A stretch of DNA of 64,000 bases from positions 372,001-436,000 of the forward strand of contig NC_067207.1 of NCBI RefSeq assembly GCF_026262505.1, read 5' to 3'. Positions 60,322 through 64,000 of this stretch are shown piece after piece; within the stretch, counting starts at the first letter, position 1; every line of letters starts with the position of its first letter. The DNA is from Trichomonas vaginalis G3 (taxonomy: Eukaryota; Parabasalia; Trichomonadida; Trichomonadidae). The position numbers were made by a program, and so were the translations under genes. The notes below the pieces were generated by a model. It did no database searches, was not told the DNA's origin, and saw nothing but the letters and a program-made list of their open reading frames with translations.

Positions 60322-60850
60322 TGTTAACCAAAATTCGTCTGAAAGTTAGAAGATGGGCTTTTTCTCAAGGTCAAAGTCCATTTCCTAACCTTCTTATATT
60401 ATTTATTATTAAAATAACCATTTTGACAGATTATTATTTTTTATCCCGGCATCATCAGCTTGTCATTCTAAGCTTATCATTTTCAGCTTATACTTATAAA
60501 TTCTAAAACAGTGATTATTGAATTCACGGAATAGAACACCACATTAAGAAATATTATTTACTAACTTTTTCAATAATTAAAAAATATCAATGATACTTAA
60601 GTGTCATCACATACAACACATTCTTATGATCATCATAATATATATTATAGAATATTGCATAATAATCCAAATTCAATTTCAATATTAAAGTGTACTATCC
60701 ATTATCTCTTAACATCATAACATACTCAACGAGTACTGATCATATGCTATTGATCAAGCCTTTAAAACAAACTACATATAAGATTGCTTTAAATTGACCA
60801 AAAAATTGAATACTTGCTTTAAATTGACCGTTCAATTTAAAGTTCGTCCC

Positions 60851-61256
60851 AAAATACAAACTTCTCCAAAATGAAAAAACTATACATTTTACATTTTACA
60901 TTATCTATTTAAAATGTCAGTTTATTACTTGACAAAACACAATATTTGGTAAATTTTTAAATTTGGTCAAAGCACCCAATGAGCTCATTTCGATTTTCTC
61001 CAAGGAGAAGAGGAGAAACTAATCAATTTTGAATATGTGGGGAAGACAGACTAATTCAATTTCTCCATGAAGATTGAGAAATGGAAAAGCTTTGGAGACG
61101 GATATTGCATTCTCTTAAAAATGTATAGGGTATTCTTATTGACTTGCAATTTAATTGTTCACTGACAAAAATTTTCTTTTTATTTAAGTATCTGAATCAA
61201 ATGCAAACATATCATTAAAAATATCTTAAGATATTAATTAATGATGGCGTATTTTT
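60851..61256. other. Spacer (inverted unit 4)
   Basis: As 32781-33184, with a small rearranged AT stretch near 60885-60903. Confidence 0.7.
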
Positions 61257-61505
61257 TTACTTTTTTGATGGAACTAATCCTGCAGAAGCAGTTTTTACAA
61301 ATGTAGAAAGATATGAAAAATTATAAGTGATAATTTTTCCAGAATTTATTGAACAATTTTCATTAAATAAATGATTAAAAGTGTTAAAAAATGAGTTTAT
61401 TGTTAGATTATTAAATATAACAAGTCCATTTGTTGAATTTGAATCAACATATGAATCTGAGATAGTCAAAGTGTAGCCTTCCCCTTTGTTCTGATTTTTG
61501 TTCAT
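61257..61505 (-). pseudogene. Beta-helix-like gene copy 2, 3' part (inverted unit 4)
   Basis: Open 82-codon frame. Confidence 0.65.
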
Positions 61506-61550
61506 TTTTTAACATTAATATATTACGGGCGTGACATTGTCCCAATTAAA

Positions 61551-62606
61551 TTGTGTATCATTCAAATAATAATATTTTCAATAGGTTTGCTAAATTTTTT
61601 CCATATTTTTCTTATATTCATGAAAGTGTTGATGAGTTCGAATATATTGAATCAATTGCATTCAACATATAACTTATTTTATCAAAAGCAGATTCATGAC
61701 AGAATTTATTCATTAGATCTATTAAAAGAGAAGATTGTTCTTATTGAAGGCCGTCTTAAATCAGAATCAGCAACATACACACAGAAATGCCATGAAGTCG
61801 ACGAATTGAAGAAAACATTGTTGTCCGAAGTTGAAAAACAGAAGAAATTGATGGACAAATCGAAACATTCCGTTTATTTACGAACGGAATGTCGAAATCT
61901 TGAGAAAGGAATCCTTTTCCAACAAGGTCGTGTTCGTGCTCTTGAAGATGAACTTGAAACGCCGATGAATATCCACAGATGGCGTTTCTTAGAAGCATCG
62001 AATCCAGAACTTCTTAATCTCCTCAAGATGACACAAGAACTCCGAAACAAACTTATGGAACGTCTTTATCGAATCGACAAACTTAAAGTTCTTCGTGAAG
62101 AACGTCGTAAACTTCTTGTTCGCGAACAAAGGAAAGTTGGAAGTCAAACGAAAGATGACGGTGATGAAGAAATTAGAATTCTTGAAGAACAGCTCGAAAT
62201 GAAGACGAAACAACTTCAAGAGATCGAAACAGAGCTGTTTGATCGCTCAAGTAACATCGATGAACTTAAGAAGAGTGTTGAAGAAGTTCGTGGTGAACTC
62301 AATTACACTAAATCATCATATTTCATGGAGAAGAAGAAAGTCCACGAGATGAGGTCATCAACACAGTCAAAAACAGAAGAAATAGCAGGAAACACAGCCA
62401 AGTTCATTGGCGGTGGATTCCCAGTCAGTTCAGTTCCTTCAACAGCACAATCTATCTCTGCAATCGAAGGGAACAAGATAAACAAAGCAATCGTAATTCC
62501 GAAAGTAACAAATTCTCGTCCTTCGAAAGTTTTACCTAAAGGATGGAATCCATCACGACAAGCACTCAAACCTTTCTTACCAACTGTCTCCGAACTTCGT
62601 GCTTAA
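61551..62606 (+). CDS. CFAP58 C-terminal fragment, shorter start (inverted unit 4)
   Basis: Same protein, but a small deletion near 61516 removes the usual ATG and first residues, so the first ATG in frame is at 61551 and the frame has 351 codons. The hydrophobic stretch is still included. Confidence 0.72.
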   Translation: MCIIQIIIFSIGLLNFFHIFLIFMKVLMSSNILNQLHSTYNLFYQKQIHDRIYSLDLLKEKIVLIEGRLKSESATYTQKCHEVDELKKTLLSEVEKQKKLMDKSKHSVYLRTECRNLEKGILFQQGRVRALEDELETPMNIHRWRFLEASNPELLNLLKMTQELRNKLMERLYRIDKLKVLREERRKLLVREQRKVGSQTKDDGDEEIRILEEQLEMKTKQLQEIETELFDRSSNIDELKKSVEEVRGELNYTKSSYFMEKKKVHEMRSSTQSKTEEIAGNTAKFIGGGFPVSSVPSTAQSISAIEGNKINKAIVIPKVTNSRPSKVLPKGWNPSRQALKPFLPTVSELRA

Positions 62607-62733
62607 TTATTTCTATTTCTATATTGTTTTTTTTTATTTGTTATTTTATAAATTGTTTGATTTACTTTATTTAATATTAAGAATTCATTTGAAGTTAAAA
62701 AAATTTCATACACTCTCAAAACTAATAAACGCC

Positions 62734-62991
62734 TATTTTTAAATCCTGCAAATCCAGATACAATGAAATTTCTATGCATTTATTGCTTGCGATGTTATTT
62801 TTCTTAATTAGTATTTCACAATATCCAATTAGAAATGTATTGCTTCCTTTTGGTTTGTTTTCTCCTCATTTAAAAATTGAAAAATTAAAAGCAAAGTTTT
62901 TATAAAAAAGAAAAGATTTAACAGCTTAAATAATTTGTTTTGCCGTTGAACAGAATAACGACTTTTGTCGACATAATACTGCCATTTATAT
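62734..62991 (-). pseudogene. Beta-helix-like gene copy 2, 5' part (inverted unit 4)
   Basis: As inverted unit 1. Confidence 0.5.
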
Positions 62992-64000
62992 CTATACTTT
63001 GCGTGAAAATAATCCTGCAGTTGCAGTTTTTGCAAACTTTGAAAGAAAAATCGATTTAAGGGAGATTATTCTATGAGAAACTATTGAGCAGTTTTCATTA
63101 AATATATGAGTAAACGTATTAAAATCGTAACCTTCTTTTATATTCTTAAATATAACAGTTCCTGATCCTGTGGTTGAATTAGAGTCAACATATGAATCTG
63201 AAATAGTCGAATTATAACCATCTATATCTTGCCCAAACATGTATTTTGCAGTGTTATTTAAAAATATGCAGTGATCTAAATTAGTTTTGGATATACAATA
63301 AAATAGAACTTGGTTTTTATCTGCTCCACATTTATTTCCAATAATATTACAATACGAAACTGTATGAGTTAATGAATAATCTGAAGAGGAAAATAAAAGC
63401 GAAAAACTTTCAATTTGAGCGTTTTCTCTAAATGTTGAAAAATTATATGTACCCGAATTTCCTAAAAGTCCAATAGTTATTGATGAATACATTTGTTGTT
63501 TGTGATGTTGTTATTATCAAAACATATATCGCCAAAAGAAATACCAAATGTGTAACTTCCTTTTTCTTCATTTTCTCCACATTTAAGAACAGAAACTTCA
63601 ATTGCATAGTTTTTATTAGAAAGGTATTGCTTAGCAGCTTGAGCAAATGCCATAGCTTGCTCTGCTATTGACGCATAATAACATGTTCGATGTTGGACGA
63701 ACTCTCCATCTGCTTGGCAGTTATAATAAACAGACCCTCCACCATATTCTGTGGTGGAACTACAATTGGTAAATACTGTTTCTTCAAGTAATGTACACAC
63801 TTTATTAGTTCTTTGAATGCAAATTGCGCCAGTTTCTTTGCATTCTTTATAGAAACAAAGTAAAACATAATAATTATTGATACTGCTATTATCAAATAAT
63901 ACGGTCCCATTTTGTATATAGTCACATTTATCTTTACTACCAAAATATTGATCCCAGCTGGACTTTTTTGCATTTTTCAAATTTAATATGTGCATTTAAA
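62992..64000 (-). pseudogene. Beta-helix-like gene copy 1 (inverted unit 4), cut by window end
   Basis: As inverted unit 1; the first codons lie beyond the window. Confidence 0.7.

Larger units (their letters stand above)
57954..60850 (-). mobile_element. Hairpin-bearing DNA transposon (E10)
   Basis: Complete, 2,897 bp, target duplications at 57944-57953 and 60851-60860. Differs from E7 by a few bases in one type A hairpin near 59258. Confidence 0.87.

Overview
The window is not a normal stretch of genes. It is a tandem array of one AT-rich unit of about 6.32 kb, present in about nine full or partial copies, broken by assembly gaps. My best guess for the organism is a flagellated protist of the trichomonad (parabasalid) type. 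The reasons are compact AT-rich DNA without visible introns, Asn/Ser/Cys-rich beta-helix-like surface protein pieces of a style I associate with trichomonads, a fragment of an axonemal gene, and abundant DNA transposons. No species call is possible from the sequence alone. I saw no rRNA, tRNA, CRISPR or virus-like element.

Each unit, in the orientation of the first half, holds in order: (1) a 2.9 kb non-autonomous DNA transposon with 68-bp terminal inverted repeats and a 10-bp target duplication (TTTGTATTTT). It carries a GC-rich array of about 20 hairpins and a tandem 112-bp hairpin repeat in 2 or 5 copies, and it has no transposase. (2) A frame-broken beta-helix-like gene (copy 1). (3) The 5' part of a diverged second copy of that gene. 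(4) On the opposite strand, a fragment of about 300 codons matching the C-terminus of the flagellar protein CFAP58, as a 365-codon open frame with a hydrophobic, AT-rich N-terminal extension. (5) The 3' part of beta-helix copy 2. (6) About 400 bp of spacer leading to the next transposon. The nesting implies gene duplication, then arrival of the CFAP58 fragment and the transposon, then amplification of the whole block.

Layout: 1-836 is transposon interior, cut by the window edge and a gap. 937-14228 and 14329-31789 are two contigs in the same orientation. 18498-31789 repeats 937-14228 with the same private variants as far as I can read, so one may be a redundant copy. At the 100-N gap 31790-31889 the array flips, and 31890-64000 runs on the opposite strand. 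From about 45103 to the 25-N gap at 55707 the repeat is peppered with small insertions and deletions and partly scrambled. This looks like uncorrected long-read gap filling rather than real decay. From 55732 the sequence is clean again.

No gene in the window can be shown to be functional. The open CFAP58-derived frame is the best candidate for a translated product. The hairpin array is the most unusual non-coding structure.
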